Source: Opisthocomus hoazin (lineage: Eukaryota > Chordata > Aves > Opisthocomiformes > Opisthocomidae). Taken from it: DNA of 64,000 nt. The stretch spans positions 8,866,001 to 8,930,000 of the forward strand of contig NC_134428.1 in NCBI RefSeq assembly GCF_030867145.1, given 5' to 3'. Below the pieces are notes generated by a model, which saw nothing but the letters and a program-made list of their open reading frames with translations, ran no database searches and was not told the origin of the DNA. Shown piece after piece: positions 62,951 to 64,000 of this stretch; positions within the stretch are counted from its first letter, which is position 1, and the number at the start of each line of letters is the position of its first letter. The position numbers and the translations under genes were made by a program.

Positions 62951-64000
62951 CAGGATTCATGCCAGGCTATACATTTTGGAGCTAAAATAGCAATTTCAGT
63001 GATACGAGTGTGAGGTATCTTCATATTGTTTCCCTTGTGTACAAAGACAAACACACAATATGTATATCTGCAATAAATGTCATTGACCAAGAGTAGCTTT
63101 TTTCCCCACTTACGGTGACTGATTTTTCAAGGTTAGATAGTGTTCAACGTGCAGCTCTTCTCTGCATTTAGCACATTCTACAGGAAAATGCTCGTTGTGA
63201 GAGGCTGTGATTTCTTTTATTTTTCAGGGAGCAAAGTGGGAGCCTGGTTCTGCTTCAGATTGCCCTCCTTTTTCTTTACGTTTACCACACATTTCCCATC
63301 CTGAGTTTGAAAAACCCAGCATAATGCTTTTCAGGGCATGTAGAGCGGTATCCAGAAGACTCAGTGTTTAATGTAAAGGCAACCTGTTGTCCCCAGTTAA
63401 AATCCTGTAACTTCATGGTACCTGCATGGTTGTAGCTGAACAGCTAGAATAAGAGGGCATTTAAAAGCACTGAATGTTTTAAGAGGAATGAAAGTTTTGT
63501 ATCTGTTTCTTATTCTGTCTTCTGATAAATTTCTGGGACATACTCTTTTCCATGAGATGTGGGCTTGCGCTGGGGTGATTGGCCAGGGTGATAAAAGTAG
63601 AAGTATTGTTTCTGTCCTCCCTTTGCTAGATGAAGCGATGTAAGTTCATGTCATTAAAAACACTAGGTAAGATATATCGAATAGAATGGACTGTTTTGTA
63701 CATTAGAGAAATAGCAAACTATTTTTCAAGTGATTTAAAGATCATTTGAACTTGATCACTTTTAGTGTGTCTTATACTTATCAGCAGCGTGCATGGAAGT
63801 AAAATGTAATTCATTAAAAGGGAATCAGGCTGACAGTTTTGATTGTAAAATATTGACACAAAACCCTTAACTACCAGTGAAATATGAATTTTATTAAAAG
63901 CACAGTGGTGACATCACTGACTACAATCACCACCTTGCTGCAACTAATTTTATGACTTTTTTAATATGACAGTTTCTTCTTTTGCAAGATTTCATAGAGG
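62951..64000 (+). other. GRIN2A: GRIN2A first coding intron, to window end
   Basis: No exon, repeat family or RNA gene recognised. AT-rich blocks near 63650-63990 contain ATTA-type words and a TGACATCA near 63909, but there is no consistent pattern. The intron continues beyond the window. Confidence 0.7.

Noticed and set aside
1..64000. CRISPR arrays, tRNA or rRNA genes, intact retroelements or an undescribed multi-gene system
   Set aside because: Read through on both strands by eye; no spaced repeats, cloverleaf-like clusters, intact reverse transcriptase or co-oriented gene block was found. This is ordinary vertebrate gene and intron sequence.

Overview
This is vertebrate nuclear DNA, most likely from a bird. 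It has a low density of interspersed repeats, the repeats I recognise are CR1-type LINE fragments, and there is one compact GC-rich promoter island in an AT-leaning background. I see no mammalian SINEs and no prokaryotic gene organisation. The species cannot be named from the sequence alone.

The only protein-coding sequence I can support is the first coding exon of GRIN2A, the GluN2A subunit of the NMDA-type glutamate receptor, on the + strand. It occupies 29796-30200 (135 codons, ending in phase 0 at a GTAGGA donor). It encodes the signal peptide and the first part of the extracellular amino-terminal domain. A pyrimidine-rich acceptor ending at 29777 precedes it.

Layout: (1) 1 to about 26600 is upstream intergenic or distal regulatory DNA with no recognisable gene and one short CR1 tail near 9.0 kb. 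(2) About 26640-28780 is a CpG island with GC boxes, long G-runs, a likely untranslated first exon ending at donor 27567/27568 and a long upstream ORF. (3) 28951-29140 is a possible second untranslated exon. (4) 29778-30200 is the first coding exon. (5) 30201-64000 is the 5' part of a very large first coding intron. It contains a CR1 fragment (about 34.15-34.73 kb), a degraded CR1-like relic (about 62.63-62.95 kb), several isolated CpG-rich patches and several TAATTA-rich blocks that look like candidate conserved enhancers. The second coding exon is not in the window.

The most interesting observation is in the protein. The residues aligned with mammalian GluN2A His42 and His44 are Arg39 and Lys41 here, while the His128 equivalent is kept (His125). 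His44 and His128 are ligands of the high-affinity zinc site in mammalian GluN2A, so the voltage-independent zinc block may be changed in this lineage. Statements about conservation and zinc pharmacology rest on remembered family knowledge and need an alignment and functional test.
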